Part shown: positions 19,523 through 29,220 of the stretch, one piece after another
Numbering within the stretch: the stretch's first letter is position 1
How the letters are laid out: each line of letters begins with the position of its first letter
Program-made: the position numbers and the translations under genes
Notes under the pieces: model-generated
Told to the model about the DNA's origin: nothing
The model's database searches: none
The model's input: the letters and a program-made list of their open reading frames with translations, nothing else
DNA from: Stenotrophomonas sp. 704A1
GTDB taxonomy: Bacteria > Pseudomonadota > Gammaproteobacteria > Xanthomonadales > Xanthomonadaceae
Assembly (NCBI RefSeq): GCF_030549525.1
Contig: NZ_CP130831.1
Location: 397,501 to 461,500, forward strand
Length of the DNA: 64,000 nt
Direction of reading: 5' to 3'

Positions 19523-20109
19523 GTGACGCGCCGGCCACTGCTCCGTCCCGCAGCGCCGGGCTGCCGCGCCTGATCGGCGTGGCGGTGGTGGTGTTCCTGC
19601 TGACGTTCTCGCTGGTGCCGCTGTACCGCATTGCCTGCGAGAAGGTGTTCGGCGTGCGCCTGGAGCGCGGCCCGGGCAGCGAAACCAGCGCCAGCGCGGG
19701 CACCGCCAGGCGCACCGTGCGCGTGGAGTTTGATGGTGGGGTCAACTCACGCCTGCCGTGGTCGTTCCATCCCGAACAGCTGACCATGGACGTGGTGCCC
19801 GGCGAGCTCAACGAGGCGCTGTACTTCGCCCGCAATGACAGCGCGCAGGCCGTGGTCGGCAGTGCCGTGCCTTCGGTGGCGCCGGCACGCGCATCGGGCT
19901 TCTTCAGCAAGACCGAGTGCTTCTGCTTCACCGCCCAGACGCTGCAGGCCGGCGAGAAGCGCGACATGCCGGTGCGCTTCATCGTCGACCCGGACCTGCC
20001 GCCGGAGATCAAGACCATCACCCTGTCCTACACCTTCTATCGCAACGACGCGCTTTCCGATCGGCTGGCCCCGGCCGCTGCATCGGAAGGCGCGCACGCC
20101 GCGCCCTGA
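19519..20109 (+). CDS. ctaG: Cytochrome c oxidase assembly protein CtaG/Cox11
   Basis: A 196-aa protein that delivers copper to the CuB site of subunit I. One N-terminal transmembrane helix ([19 protein letters not shown]) is followed by a periplasmic immunoglobulin-like domain containing the copper-binding CFCF motif ([10 protein letters not shown]) and the conserved [12 protein letters not shown]. The ATGA overlap with the preceding small gene indicates coupled translation; ctaE follows 14 nt later. Confidence 0.96.
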   Translation: MSDAPATAPSRSAGLPRLIGVAVVVFLLTFSLVPLYRIACEKVFGVRLERGPGSETSASAGTARRTVRVEFDGGVNSRLPWSFHPEQLTMDVVPGELNEALYFARNDSAQAVVGSAVPSVAPARASGFFSKTECFCFTAQTLQAGEKRDMPVRFIVDPDLPPEIKTITLSYTFYRNDALSDRLAPAAASEGAHAAP

Positions 20110-20123
20110 CCCGGATACCGACC

Positions 20124-20999
20124 ATGGCCCAGACACCTTCCGACGCCAACGTGTACTTCGTACCGGCCCAGAGCAAGTGGCCCTTTGTCGGCTCCATCGC
20201 GATGATGGTGACCATGGTGGGGGTGGCCAGCTGGCTCAACGACGCCAGCTGGGGGCGCTGGACCTTCTACATCGGCCTGGCGATGCTGGTGCTGACCCTG
20301 TTCTGGTGGTTCAGCGACGTGGTACGCGAATCCCAGGCCGGCAACTACAACCGGCAGGTCGATGGCTCGTTCCGGATGGGGATGGTCTGGTTCATCTTCT
20401 CCGAAGTGATGTTCTTCGGCGCGTTCTTCGGCGCGCTGTTCTACACGCGCAATCTGGGCCTGTCCTGGCTCAGCGGCGAAGGCCGCGGGGTGATGACCAA
20501 CGAACTGTTGTGGCAGGGCTATTCGGCCGGCTGGCCGACCAATGGCCCGGCGGCCATCGGCGGGGCCTTCCAGACCATTCCGGCCTGGGGCCTGCCGTTG
20601 ATCAACACGCTGATCCTGCTGACCTCCGGTGTGACCCTGACCATCGCCCACCACGCGCTGAAGGCGGGCCACCGCCGCCAGCTGCTGGTCTGGCTGGGAC
20701 TGACCGTGCTGCTCGGCCTCGGCTTCCTGGCCCTGCAGGCGGAGGAGTACATCCATGCCTACAAGGAACTGAACCTGACGCTCGGTTCGGGCATCTACGG
20801 CTCGACCTTCTTCATGCTGACCGGCTTCCACGGCGCGCACGTGCTGCTGGGCACGATCATGCTGATCGTGATGTGGCTGCGCTCGGCCAAGGGCCACTTC
20901 ACCCGCGACAACCATTTCGCGTTTGAAGCCGCGGCGTGGTACTGGCACTTCGTCGACGTGGTGTGGCTGATGCTGTTCCTGTTCGTCTACGTGCTTTGA
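20124..20999 (+). CDS. ctaE: Cytochrome c oxidase subunit III
   Basis: A 291-aa seven-helix subunit. Conserved features are FRMGMVWFIFSEVMFFGAFF, QAEEYIHAY, GSTFFMLTGFHGAHV and the terminal AAAWYWHFVDVVWLMLF. Expressed with the other subunits; the start at 20124 gives the normal N-terminus. It stabilises subunit I and the oxygen path. Confidence 0.97.
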   Translation: MAQTPSDANVYFVPAQSKWPFVGSIAMMVTMVGVASWLNDASWGRWTFYIGLAMLVLTLFWWFSDVVRESQAGNYNRQVDGSFRMGMVWFIFSEVMFFGAFFGALFYTRNLGLSWLSGEGRGVMTNELLWQGYSAGWPTNGPAAIGGAFQTIPAWGLPLINTLILLTSGVTLTIAHHALKAGHRRQLLVWLGLTVLLGLGFLALQAEEYIHAYKELNLTLGSGIYGSTFFMLTGFHGAHVLLGTIMLIVMWLRSAKGHFTRDNHFAFEAAAWYWHFVDVVWLMLFLFVYVL

Positions 21000-21052
21000 T
21001 CACACGGCCGTGGGCTGCGCGTTCCGCCGGCCCCGCCTGTGCTGTCGTGGGC

Positions 21053-21271
21053 TCAGCCGCCGATGCCGTGCGGTTTGATCCAGCCCATGTAGATGCTCAC
21101 GATCACCAGTACGATCAAGGCCACCGACACCCCGATGCGGCGCGTCAGTGCGTTGACCGTGCGCTTGGTCTGGCCACGGTCGACCAGCAGGTAATACAGG
21201 CCGGCGCCCAGATTCCAGACGATGACGATCAGAAACGCGATTACCAGCAGGGTCTTCAGCGAATCACTCAT
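21053..21271 (-). CDS. DUF2909 twin-transmembrane protein
   Basis: A 72-aa membrane protein with two helices (about 8-28 and 48-65) joined by a basic loop (DRGQTKRTVNALTRRIG), the DUF2909 pattern. It lies on the minus strand inside the oxidase region, divergent from SURF1 by 57 nt. DUF2909 proteins accompany oxidase genes in other gammaproteobacteria; their role is unknown. The long upstream open frame on this strand is a shadow of SURF1. Confidence 0.88.
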   Translation of the reverse strand: MSDSLKTLLVIAFLIVIVWNLGAGLYYLLVDRGQTKRTVNALTRRIGVSVALIVLVIVSIYMGWIKPHGIGG

Positions 21272-21328
21272 GCGCGGCTCGAGGGCAGGGTGGATGTGCC
21301 TATCTGACCGCGTTTGCACGGACTTGTC

Positions 21329-22045
21329 ATGATGCGCCAGCACACGCGCCTGGTCGGATGGCTGATGGCGTTGCTGGCCATGGCTGGATTCACCGCGTTG
21401 GGCCTGTGGCAGCTGCAACGGATGCATGCCAAGCAAGCGCTGCTGGATGCGCAGGCGCCTGCCTTGGCACAGGCCGGGCCGTTGGCGCAGGCGCTGGCGG
21501 CGCCCGGCACCCTGCATGGGGTGGCCGACCATGGGCGCTTCCTGCCGGGGGTGGTGCTGCTGGACAACCAGGTGCGCCATGGCCGTGCCGGGGTGAAGAT
21601 CTATCGGCCGTTCCGCAGTGACGACGGCAGCGTGCTGCTGGTCGACCTCGGCTGGCGCGCGCTGCCGGCCGACCGCAGCCTGCCGGACGTGCCCCCACCG
21701 CCTTCGCCGGTGGCCGTGCGTGGCCTGCTGGCGCCGCCGCCGGCGGCCGGGTTGGCACTGGGACCGGCGTTCTCCGCAACCGGCCAGGCCGACCGCTGGC
21801 TGGCCAGCCGCCTGCCCGCCGACGGGCTGGCCCGCGCGCTGGGGCTGGCGGTGCTGCCCGACCGCGTCCTGCGCCTGGACCCGGCGCTGCCCTTCGGTGA
21901 TGAGCGCGACCTCGACCTGCTGCCGAACACGCTGCCACCACAGCGTCATCTGGGCTACGCGGTGCAGTGGTTCGGGTTGGCGCTGACCGTCCTGATCGTG
22001 GCACTGGTGCTGGAGTGGCGCAGGAGGTCCCGAATCACCCGGTAG
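21329..22045 (+). CDS. SURF1 family cytochrome oxidase assembly protein
   Basis: A 238-aa protein with the SURF1 topology: one N-terminal helix (GWLMALLAMAGFTALGLWQL), a periplasmic domain with VLLDNQVRHGRAGVKIYRPF and VLLVDLGWRALP, and a C-terminal helix after HLGYAVQWFGLA. SURF1 assists haem a insertion into subunit I. The tandem ATGs at 21329 and 21332 are both possible starts. Confidence 0.93.
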   Translation: MMRQHTRLVGWLMALLAMAGFTALGLWQLQRMHAKQALLDAQAPALAQAGPLAQALAAPGTLHGVADHGRFLPGVVLLDNQVRHGRAGVKIYRPFRSDDGSVLLVDLGWRALPADRSLPDVPPPPSPVAVRGLLAPPPAAGLALGPAFSATGQADRWLASRLPADGLARALGLAVLPDRVLRLDPALPFGDERDLDLLPNTLPPQRHLGYAVQWFGLALTVLIVALVLEWRRRSRITR

Positions 22046-22101
22046 TGCCGGCCGCCGGCCGGCAACCCCTTGGCGCTCGGGATGCCGGCCTGCGGCCGGA
22101 A
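22042..22101. repeat. Pair of GTGCCGGCC-type REP palindromes
   Basis: GTAGTGCCGGCCGCCGGCC overlaps the SURF1 stop, followed by an inverted GATGCCGGCCTGCGGCCGG copy. It fills most of the gap to the SCO-like gene. Confidence 0.75.
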
Positions 22102-22142
22102 CGACCGGGCGCCGACCGCATCCCCCCTCCAACCATGAGAAA

Positions 22143-22721
22143 ATGCACCGCATGAACACTGCTACGACCCCGCAGGCGCGCGGCAACGGCCGCCGGACCC
22201 TGGTGCTGCTGTTCGCCATTTTCTTCGGGGCGATGGCAGTGGCCGCCGTGCTGCGCTTCTCGGGTTGGCAGCCGACCGCTCACCGAAACAGCGGGCAGTT
22301 GCTGAAACCGCCGGTGGACCTGCGCCAGCAGGCGCCGACCCTGGCCGACGGCACCCCCTATGCGTGGAACCCCGAGGCGCGGACCTGGCGCCTGCTGGTG
22401 GCCCCGGCCGGCACCTGCGACGCCGCGTGCGTCACTTTGTCGCAGGGACTGGGCAAGGTGTGGCAGCTGTTTGGCCATAACGCCGATAATGTCGAGATCC
22501 TGTGGCTGGGAACGCCACCGGCGTCGATCGCCTCGCTGCCCGCGCTGCGGCCGCTGGCACCGTCGCCAGCCCTGCGCGCGGCGCTGCCTGGCGTCGATGA
22601 TCCGGCTGGACTGCCGGTCTACGTGATCGATCCGAACGGCTTCGTGATCATGCGGCATGCCCCCGGGAGCGATCTCGGCGGCCTGCGCAAGGACATGGCC
22701 ACGTTGCTGAAACTGAAGTGA
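22143..22721 (+). CDS. SCO-like membrane-anchored thioredoxin-fold protein
   Basis: A 192-aa protein with one N-terminal helix (TLVLLFAIFFGAMAVAAVL) and a periplasmic domain. A CxxxC pair is present in APAGTCDAAC, as in SCO1/SenC copper chaperones, followed by a region with YVIDPNGFVIMRH, similar to the distal SCO strand. Overall similarity to classical SCO1 is low, so it may be a divergent copper chaperone or thiol reductase for CuA assembly. Starts at 22143 or 22152. It sits between SURF1 and ctaA, 10 nt before the latter. Confidence 0.8.
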   Translation: MHRMNTATTPQARGNGRRTLVLLFAIFFGAMAVAAVLRFSGWQPTAHRNSGQLLKPPVDLRQQAPTLADGTPYAWNPEARTWRLLVAPAGTCDAACVTLSQGLGKVWQLFGHNADNVEILWLGTPPASIASLPALRPLAPSPALRAALPGVDDPAGLPVYVIDPNGFVIMRHAPGSDLGGLRKDMATLLKLK

Positions 22722-22731
22722 GTCCCGTTTG

Positions 22732-23895
22732 ATGAGCCTTTCCGCGCGTCCGGCGCTGCACCGCAATTTCCACCGCCTGGCGTGGTTCGCCATGATCATG
22801 ACCGCGAGCACGATCATGTTCGGCGCCTTCGTGCGTCTGTCCGATGCCGGCCTGAGCTGCCCGGACTGGCCGACCTGCTATGGGCAGGCCACCTGGCCGC
22901 AGCATGTGGAAGAAACGATCGGCCACCCGGCGGTGGAGATCCGCCCGCTGGAAACACACAAGGCCTGGCGTGAGCAGGTGCATCGTTTCCTGGCTGGCGC
23001 GCTGGGCATCGAGATCCTGACCCTGGCCCTGCTGGCGACCCGCAGGCGCCGCTTCGGAAGCACGGCGGTGATCACGGCCTGCGTGCTGGTGGCCGCCGGC
23101 ATACCGCTGTACATGATGGGGTGGCATGTCACGGCCAGCGCGCTGGCGCTGGTGGGCGAGGCCATCCTGCTGATCGCCGCGCTGCGCTGGAGCAACATCG
23201 ACCTGGCGCGCGCCGCGCTGCTGACCCTGGCGGTGGTGATCTTCCAGGCGCTGCTGGGCATGTGGACGGTGACCCTGCTGCTGAAGCCCATCGTGGTGAT
23301 GGGCCACCTGCTCGGCGGCATGCTGATGTTCGGCCTGCTGGTGTGGATGGCGTGGCGGGCCACGCATATGCCGATCACCCTGGCTGAGGCGCCAAAGCTG
23401 AAGTGGCTGCTGCGCGTCGGTGTGGCGGTGCTGGTCACCCAGATCGCGCTGGGCGGATGGGTCAGTGCCAACTACGCGGCGCTGGCCTGCGGTGGCGGCA
23501 GTGCCTCGCTGGACAACTTCCCGCGCTGTGCCAACCAGTGGTGGCCGCAGCATAACTTCAGCGAAGGCTTCACCCTCTGGCGTGGCATCGGCGTGGACTA
23601 CGAAGGCGGCGTGCTGGATGGTGCCTCGCGTATCGCGATCCAGATGGCACACCGGCTGTTCGCCATCGTGGTTGCGGTCTACCTGGTATGGCTGGGGCTG
23701 CGCCTGTTCCGCCTGCCGAGCATGCGCGGCTGGGCCAGCGCGCTGGTGGCGCTGCTGGTGCTGCAGGTCACCCTTGGCATCCTCAATGTGAAGCTGGCGC
23801 TGCCGCTGGAAGTGGCGGTGGCCCACAACGGCGTGGCCGTTGCCCTGTTGTTCGTGCTGGTCAGCCTGCTGGCCCGCCTGCGTGCCCCGGACTGA
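22732..23895 (+). CDS. ctaA: Heme A synthase (COX15/CtaA)
   Basis: A 387-aa membrane protein with eight helices that oxidises the haem O methyl group to give haem A. Features: [35 protein letters not shown] (His pair), MGHLLGGM, the cysteine-bearing loop [14 protein letters not shown], and [14 protein letters not shown] 22732 is used in preference to the TTG one codon earlier. It works with CtaB, whose gene starts 5 nt after the stop. Confidence 0.95.
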   Translation: MSLSARPALHRNFHRLAWFAMIMTASTIMFGAFVRLSDAGLSCPDWPTCYGQATWPQHVEETIGHPAVEIRPLETHKAWREQVHRFLAGALGIEILTLALLATRRRRFGSTAVITACVLVAAGIPLYMMGWHVTASALALVGEAILLIAALRWSNIDLARAALLTLAVVIFQALLGMWTVTLLLKPIVVMGHLLGGMLMFGLLVWMAWRATHMPITLAEAPKLKWLLRVGVAVLVTQIALGGWVSANYAALACGGGSASLDNFPRCANQWWPQHNFSEGFTLWRGIGVDYEGGVLDGASRIAIQMAHRLFAIVVAVYLVWLGLRLFRLPSMRGWASALVALLVLQVTLGILNVKLALPLEVAVAHNGVAVALLFVLVSLLARLRAPD

Positions 23896-23899
23896 TTGC

Positions 23900-24793
23900 A
23901 TGTTCTCCAATTACCGCCAGTACTGGGACCTGACCAAGCCCAAGGTCGTCGCGCTGATCGTCTTTACCGCCTTGGTCGGCATGGTCCTGGCCATTCCCGG
24001 CGTGCCCAGCTGGGAGCAGGTGCGCGCCGGCCTGCTGGGCTTCCTCGGCATCTGGCTGGCCGCTTCGGCGGCGGCGGCCATCAACCAGCTGTTGGATGCG
24101 CACATCGATGCGCAGATGGCACGCACGTCGTGGCGCCCGCTGGTGGTGGGCAAGGTCAAGCCGTGGCAGGTGCTGGTGTTTGCCGGCGCGCTGATCGTGC
24201 TGTCGATGACGATCCTGGTGCTGTGGGTGAACCTGATCACCGCGGTGCTGACCTTTGCCTCGCTGATCGGTTACGCGGTGATCTATACCGTGTATCTCAA
24301 GCGCGCGACTTCGCAGAACATCGTCATCGGTGGCCTGGCCGGGGCGATGCCGCCGATGCTGGGCTGGGCGGCGGTGACCGGCATGCAGGGTTCGTCGGAC
24401 TGGGCGTACGCGTCGCTGCTGGTGCTGATCATCTTCATCTGGACCCCGCCGCATTTCTGGGCGCTGGCGATCTTCCGCCGCGAGGACTATGCCAAGGCCG
24501 AGATCCCGATGCTGCCGGTGACGCACGGCGTGGTGCATACGCGCAAGCAGATCATGGCGTACTCGGTGGTGCTGGCGCTGGTCTGCGTGCTGCCGTACGT
24601 GGTGGGCATGAGCGGTGCGTTCTACCTGGGCGGCGCGATCGTGCTCAATGCGGTGTTCCTCTGGTACGCCTGGCGCATGCTCGATCCGCCGGATGAGCTG
24701 TTCTCGATGAAGATGTTCAGCTACTCCATCGTGTACCTGATGGCGCTGTTCGCCTTCCTGCTGGTGGACCACTGGATCCTGCCCTGGCTGTGA
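23900..24793 (+). CDS. ctaB: Protoheme IX farnesyltransferase (heme O synthase)
   Basis: A 297-aa UbiA-type prenyltransferase with about nine helices. It transfers farnesyl to haem B, giving haem O for CtaA. The first Asp-rich motif is [15 protein letters not shown], and the second region lies near [26 protein letters not shown] is the family start. Last gene of the oxidase operon; an inverted REP pair follows. Confidence 0.96.
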   Translation: MFSNYRQYWDLTKPKVVALIVFTALVGMVLAIPGVPSWEQVRAGLLGFLGIWLAASAAAAINQLLDAHIDAQMARTSWRPLVVGKVKPWQVLVFAGALIVLSMTILVLWVNLITAVLTFASLIGYAVIYTVYLKRATSQNIVIGGLAGAMPPMLGWAAVTGMQGSSDWAYASLLVLIIFIWTPPHFWALAIFRREDYAKAEIPMLPVTHGVVHTRKQIMAYSVVLALVCVLPYVVGMSGAFYLGGAIVLNAVFLWYAWRMLDPPDELFSMKMFSYSIVYLMALFAFLLVDHWILPWL

Positions 24794-24803
24794 CCGGCTG
24801 AAG

Positions 24804-24864
24804 CCGCCGGGCATGGCCCGGCGCTACCGGAGGCGCCGTGGTAGCGCCGGGCCATGCCCGGCGG
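24804..24864. repeat. Inverted pair of REP elements between convergent genes
   Basis: A GCTACC-tailed copy (24804-24828) and a GGTAGC-headed copy (24840-24864) face each other across 11 nt. They could fold as two small hairpins or one long one between ctaB and the convergent transporter gene, perhaps acting as a terminator. Confidence 0.85.
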
Positions 24865-24876
24865 TGTTCCGAGGGA

Positions 24877-25848
24877 TCAGGAGCTGCGCCGCGCATAACG
24901 CTGCGCGATCACGCCACAGACGATCAGCTGGATCTGGTGGTAGATCATCACCGGCAGCACGATGGCGCCGAGGCTGCCACCGGCGAACAGCACCTTGGCG
25001 ATCGGTACGCCGGTGGCCAGGCTCTTCTTCGAGCCGCAGAACACGATGGCGATCTCGTCTTCGCGGTTGAAGTGCAGGCGGCGGGCGAGGAAGGTGATCA
25101 GCGGCATCGCGATGCCCAGCAGTACCGCCGCCACTACCGCTACCGCGAACAGTGACAGCAGCGGTGTCTTGCTCCACAGGCCCTCGGTGACGGCTTCGCC
25201 GAAGGCCGAGTACACCACCAGCAGGATCGTGCCCTGGTCGGTGTAGCGCAGCAGCGCGCGCTGCTTCTCTACCCAGCCGGCGATCCACGGCCGCAGCAGG
25301 TGGCCGGCCACGAACGGCACCAGCAGCTGCAGCAGGATGCCGCCAATGGCATGCAGCGGGTCGTGGATGCCGCCGGAGGTGCCGGCCAGTGCGGTCAGCA
25401 GCAGCGGGGTCAGGAACACGCCGAGGATGCTCGACAGCGACGCGCTGCACACCGCAGCCGGCACGTTGCCGCGCGCCATCGAGGTGAACGCGATGGACGA
25501 CTGCACGGTGGAGGGCAGCGTGCACAGGAACAGCACGCCCAGGTACAGCTCCGGGGTCAGCAGCCAGCCCGACAGTGGCTTGAACATCAGCCCCAGCAGC
25601 GGGAACAGGATGAAGGTGCAGGCCAGGATGGTCAGGTGCAGCCGCCAGTGCAGCATGCCGCCGATGATCGACTCGCGCGGCAGGCGCGCACCATGCAGGA
25701 AGAACAGTGCTGCGATGGCAATGGTGGTGACATCGTCGAGCACGAGCGCCGCGGCGCCCTGCATCGGCAGCAGCGAGGCCAGCAGAACGGTGCCGAGCAG
25801 GGCGAGGGTGAAATTGTCCGGTCGCAGGCGCGACCACCAGCGGGTCAT
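24877..25848 (-). CDS. Bile acid:sodium symporter (BASS) family transporter
   Basis: A 323-aa inner membrane protein with about ten helices, of the PF13593-like long BASS group. Typical pieces: LFFLHGARLPRESIIGG, SSIAFTSMARGNVPAAVCSA and FCGSKKSLATGVPIAK. The real substrate is unlikely to be bile acid; organic anions are typical of this family. An AAGGAG SD lies about 10 nt before ATG 25848. Confidence 0.9.
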   Translation of the reverse strand: MTRWWSRLRPDNFTLALLGTVLLASLLPMQGAAALVLDDVTTIAIAALFFLHGARLPRESIIGGMLHWRLHLTILACTFILFPLLGLMFKPLSGWLLTPELYLGVLFLCTLPSTVQSSIAFTSMARGNVPAAVCSASLSSILGVFLTPLLLTALAGTSGGIHDPLHAIGGILLQLLVPFVAGHLLRPWIAGWVEKQRALLRYTDQGTILLVVYSAFGEAVTEGLWSKTPLLSLFAVAVVAAVLLGIAMPLITFLARRLHFNREDEIAIVFCGSKKSLATGVPIAKVLFAGGSLGAIVLPVMIYHQIQLIVCGVIAQRYARRSS

Positions 25849-25875
25849 GGTGGACAGGCTCCTTGGTGCGGGAAG

Positions 25876-26376
25876 TCAGGGGGTGGGGGCGGGCGACGCC
25901 AGGCGCTCGCGCGTAGCCGTTTCCAATGACCGCAGGCCGGCACGCTGGCCCAGCTGCAGCGCCTGTTCCGGGCTGGCGTGTTCGTAGCGTGCGTTGACCA
26001 GGCCGAGCACGGCACCGGCGCGGTTGCCGGACGCGCAGTGCAGCAGCACCGGTCCCTGGCTCTGCTGCAGCGCCTGATGCACGGCGCGCACGTTGGCCGC
26101 ATCCAGCCCTTCGGCGCCTGCGACGGGAATGCGCACATAGCGCATGCCCAGCGACTCGGCCACGCCGGTCTCATCGAACCCGCGGTCCTCGCCGGGCTGG
26201 CGCAGATCGATCACGGTACGCACCCCCTGGCGGGCCAGCTCGCGCAGCTGGGCCGCCGTGGGCTGGCCACCGGCATACAGGCCCGGGCGGACTTCCGGCA
26301 GATCGGTACCTTCGGCCCAGGCCGGCACGATCGGACAGAGCGACAACAACAGCAGGCAGGTCAGGCGCAGCAGCAT
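25876..26376 (-). CDS. Exported protein-tyrosine-phosphatase-like protein
   Basis: A 166-aa protein with a signal peptide (LLLLSLCPIVPAWA). The domain resembles DUF442/dual-specificity phosphatases: LYAGGQPTAAQL, VRTVIDLRQPGEDRGF, and the HCxxGxR signature as HCASGNRAG, so the Cys/Arg active site is present. A periplasmic location is unusual for this fold; target unknown. GGAGG lies upstream of the start. Between dnaG and the BASS gene on the same strand. Confidence 0.85.
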   Translation of the reverse strand: MLLRLTCLLLLSLCPIVPAWAEGTDLPEVRPGLYAGGQPTAAQLRELARQGVRTVIDLRQPGEDRGFDETGVAESLGMRYVRIPVAGAEGLDAANVRAVHQALQQSQGPVLLHCASGNRAGAVLGLVNARYEHASPEQALQLGQRAGLRSLETATRERLASPAPTP

Positions 26377-26402
26377 GGTCCCTCCGGGGAAGCGTGGCGC
26401 CG

Positions 26403-28142
26403 CTACAGGCGCAGGGTGGCGCGGGCCTTCAGCAGCTCGCGCAGTTCGTATTTGTCAGTATCGTCCAGGCCCTGCTGCCGCTGCTTTGCCAACAGCTCCT
26501 CCAGGCGTTGCACCAGCAGCTGTTTCTCCAGCTGGGCCACCGCATCGTGCAGCTCCTGGGTCCACATCGCTTCGTCGCCGGGCATGGTCTGCGCGGCCAA
26601 CGTGTGCAGCGCGGCCTGCTCCTCACGCCCGTCGAAGTGCTCGAGCAGGGCGCCGGTGCTGATGTCCGGGCGCTGTTCGACCAGCCCCAGCAGCTCCAGC
26701 AGCAGTTCCACGCCCGGCAGGCGCAGGCCCTGGAAGTGGTGCTTGCCGCCCAGCGTCAGCGCCAGCGATGGCTGCTGCAGCAGCACGGCGATCGCGCCGC
26801 GCACCAGGCTGCGCTTGGCCACGGGCTGGATCGTTCGCGAGGGCGGGCGCTGCGGCATCGGCGCGCGCCCGGCCTGGGCGTTGCCGCCGAGCCCGGTCAG
26901 CTGCGCCAGCTGCTGCTTCATCAGATCGCCGAAGGCACCGTCGGGAATCTGCGCCAGCATCGGCTTGGCACGCTCGGCCAGGCGGGCCTTGCCGTCGAGC
27001 GTGTTGAGGTTGATCTCACGGGTCAGTTCATCGAAGAAGAACTGCGACAGCGGCGTGGCCTGCTTCAGGCGTTCATCGAAGGCCGCGGCGCCTTCCTTGC
27101 GCACGATGCTGTCCGGGTCTTCGCCATCGGGCAGGAACAGGAAGAAGGCCTGGCGGCCATCCTTCATGCGTGGCAGCACCGATTCCAGCGCCTTCCAGCC
27201 GGCGCGGCGGCCGGCAGCGTCGCCGTCGAAGCAGAAGAACACGTCCGGCGCGTTGCGGAACAGCAGCTCGGCATGATCCGGCGTGGTCGCCGTGCCCAGC
27301 GTGGCCACCGCCTGGGTGACGCCGAACTGGAACAGCGAGACCACGTCCATGTAGCCCTCGACCACGATCAGCCGCTCGATCTTCTGGTTGGCCTGGCGCA
27401 CCTGCCACAGCCCGTACAGCTCGCGTCCCTTGTGGAACAGCGCGGTCTCGGGCGAGTTGAGGTACTTGGGGCCGTCGTCCTTCTCGAACACGCGGCCGCC
27501 GAACGCGATCACCCGGCCACGCCGGTCGAAGATCGGGAACATCACCCGGTCGCGGAACTTGTCGTAGACGTGGCCGCGGTCGTTCTTGGAGAACAGGCCG
27601 GCGCGGTCGAGCAGTTTCATCCGCCGCTCGTCCTTGCCCAGTGCATCGCGCAGGCCGCTGTAGCCATCGGGTGCATAGCCGATCTGGAAGCGCGCGCGGT
27701 TCTCCTCGTCCACGCCGCGGCCGTCCAGGTAGCTGCGGGCCTTGTCGCTGCCTTCCAGGTTCTTCTGGAAGAACTTCATGGCCGCATCCAGCGCCGAGTA
27801 CAGCTCGCGGCTGTCGTCCTGCTGCTGGGCGCTGCGCGGGTTCTCGCTGCGCGGCACTTCCATGCCGGCACGCTTGGCCAGTTCGTCCACCGCGTCGAGG
27901 AACTCGAGACGGTCGTAGTTCATCAGGAAGCTGATGGCAGTACCGTGCGCGCCGCACCCGAAGCAGTGGTAGAACTGCTTGGTGGGCGAGACCGTGAACG
28001 AGGCCGAGCGTTCATCATGGAACGGGCAGCGCGCGGCGTACTCCTTGCCCTGGCGTTTCAGTGGCACGCGGCTGCCCACCACCTCGACGATGTCGGAGCG
28101 GGCCAGCAGGTCGTCGATGAAAGCGTCGGGAATACGGGCCAT
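26403..28142 (-). CDS. dnaG: DNA primase
   Basis: A 579-aa enzyme making RNA primers for replication. The N-terminal zinc finger (CPFHDERSASF ... YHCFGCG, residues about 40-65) is followed by the RNAP core and the TOPRIM domain with VVEGYMDV and FDGDAAGRR, then a helicase-binding C-terminal domain. Start at 28142 gives MARIPDAFIDDLLARSDIVEVV, the usual primase opening. rpoD does not follow; the next gene is the phosphatase-like gene. Confidence 0.97.
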   Translation of the reverse strand: MARIPDAFIDDLLARSDIVEVVGSRVPLKRQGKEYAARCPFHDERSASFTVSPTKQFYHCFGCGAHGTAISFLMNYDRLEFLDAVDELAKRAGMEVPRSENPRSAQQQDDSRELYSALDAAMKFFQKNLEGSDKARSYLDGRGVDEENRARFQIGYAPDGYSGLRDALGKDERRMKLLDRAGLFSKNDRGHVYDKFRDRVMFPIFDRRGRVIAFGGRVFEKDDGPKYLNSPETALFHKGRELYGLWQVRQANQKIERLIVVEGYMDVVSLFQFGVTQAVATLGTATTPDHAELLFRNAPDVFFCFDGDAAGRRAGWKALESVLPRMKDGRQAFFLFLPDGEDPDSIVRKEGAAAFDERLKQATPLSQFFFDELTREINLNTLDGKARLAERAKPMLAQIPDGAFGDLMKQQLAQLTGLGGNAQAGRAPMPQRPPSRTIQPVAKRSLVRGAIAVLLQQPSLALTLGGKHHFQGLRLPGVELLLELLGLVEQRPDISTGALLEHFDGREEQAALHTLAAQTMPGDEAMWTQELHDAVAQLEKQLLVQRLEELLAKQRQQGLDDTDKYELRELLKARATLRL

Positions 28143-28203
28143 GGGCAACGAGGCAGGGCGCGGCCAGCAGGCCACGCGAGGCGGAACGATCAGTCCACCT
28201 AGT

Positions 28204-29124
28204 CTACTCCCTGCCGGGCAGCGGGCTGGCCTGCGCAGGATCGATGCCGGCGGCTGCCAGGTGGGTGCGTGCGCGCAGGCGCTCGTCGATCACCGCGGTC
28301 ATCAGCGCGCCGACGAAAAACACCACGGTGGCGTAGTAGATCCAGACCAGCGAAATGACCAGCGCGCCCATCGAACCGTAGGCGCTGCCGGGGGCGACGG
28401 TGGCGATGTAGACGCCGATGCCATAGCGGCCCAGTGCGAACAGTGCCGAGGTGATGACACCGCCGATGAACGCCTGGCGCCAGGCCACGCGGCGGTCCGG
28501 CAGGTAGTGGTACATGAAAGCGAAGCCGACCGCATACAGCAGCAGGCTGGTGAGATAACCGATGGCCGGCAGGACCGAAGGCAGCTGGGCGAACGCCACC
28601 TGCAGCATGGTGGTGGCGGTCATCGACAGGATCAGCAGGAAGCCCAGCGCCAGCACCACGCCGAAGGAAAACACGCGCTTGCGCAGCCACGCCTTGATCC
28701 CGTCCAGGCGCTCGCCGCTGGTGCGGAAGATCAGGTTCAGTGCGTTCTGCAGCTGCGCGAACACGGCGGTGGCACCAATGAACAGCAGCAGGGTGCTCCA
28801 CAACCCGGCCAGCGAACCCACGTCGGGCTGGTTGTCGGCGTTCTTCAGCACGGTCTCGGCCACGGTGGCCGCGCTGCTGCCGGCGGCGGCGCTGATCTGT
28901 TCGACCAGGGCCTGCTGCGCGGGCGGATACAGGGAAGCGGTCAGCCACAGCAGCAGCACCAGCAAGGGGGCCATCGAGAGCAGGGCGTAGAACGAGACCG
29001 AGGCGGCCTGGGTGAGGACGTCGATTTCGACGAAGCGCTTGCCGACAGCCATCGGAAAGCTGTCCTGCAGGCGCTGGACGTATTTGCGCAGATTCACGGG
29101 AACAGGGGTCGCGGGTTCAACCAT
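28204..29124 (-). CDS. YihY/BrkB family inner membrane protein
   Basis: A 306-aa protein with about six helices: SFYALLSMAPLLVLLLWL, a central GIKAWLRKRVFSFGVVLALGF and SMGALVISLVWIYYATVVFF, all typical of YihY/UPF0761. Function not established in the family. ATG 29124 is preceded at 6 nt by TACAAC and by no SD, suggesting a leaderless message. It sits between yqeY and dnaG. Confidence 0.92.
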   Translation of the reverse strand: MVEPATPVPVNLRKYVQRLQDSFPMAVGKRFVEIDVLTQAASVSFYALLSMAPLLVLLLWLTASLYPPAQQALVEQISAAAGSSAATVAETVLKNADNQPDVGSLAGLWSTLLLFIGATAVFAQLQNALNLIFRTSGERLDGIKAWLRKRVFSFGVVLALGFLLILSMTATTMLQVAFAQLPSVLPAIGYLTSLLLYAVGFAFMYHYLPDRRVAWRQAFIGGVITSALFALGRYGIGVYIATVAPGSAYGSMGALVISLVWIYYATVVFFVGALMTAVIDERLRARTHLAAAGIDPAQASPLPGRE

Positions 29125-29130
29125 GCTGCC

Positions 29131-29136
29131 GTTGTA
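29131..29136 (-). promoter_or_regulatory. Candidate -10 box for leaderless yihY
   Basis: TACAAC on the minus strand, GGCAGC spacer of 6 nt, then ATG 29124. Confidence 0.4.
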
Positions 29137-29220
29137 GCAGCCGGGAGTCGAAGGCGCGGTGAAGCAGGTGACGCATCGGTGGCGCCAGGCGATGCCCGGC
29201 ACCACCGCATCAGCGCCGGC

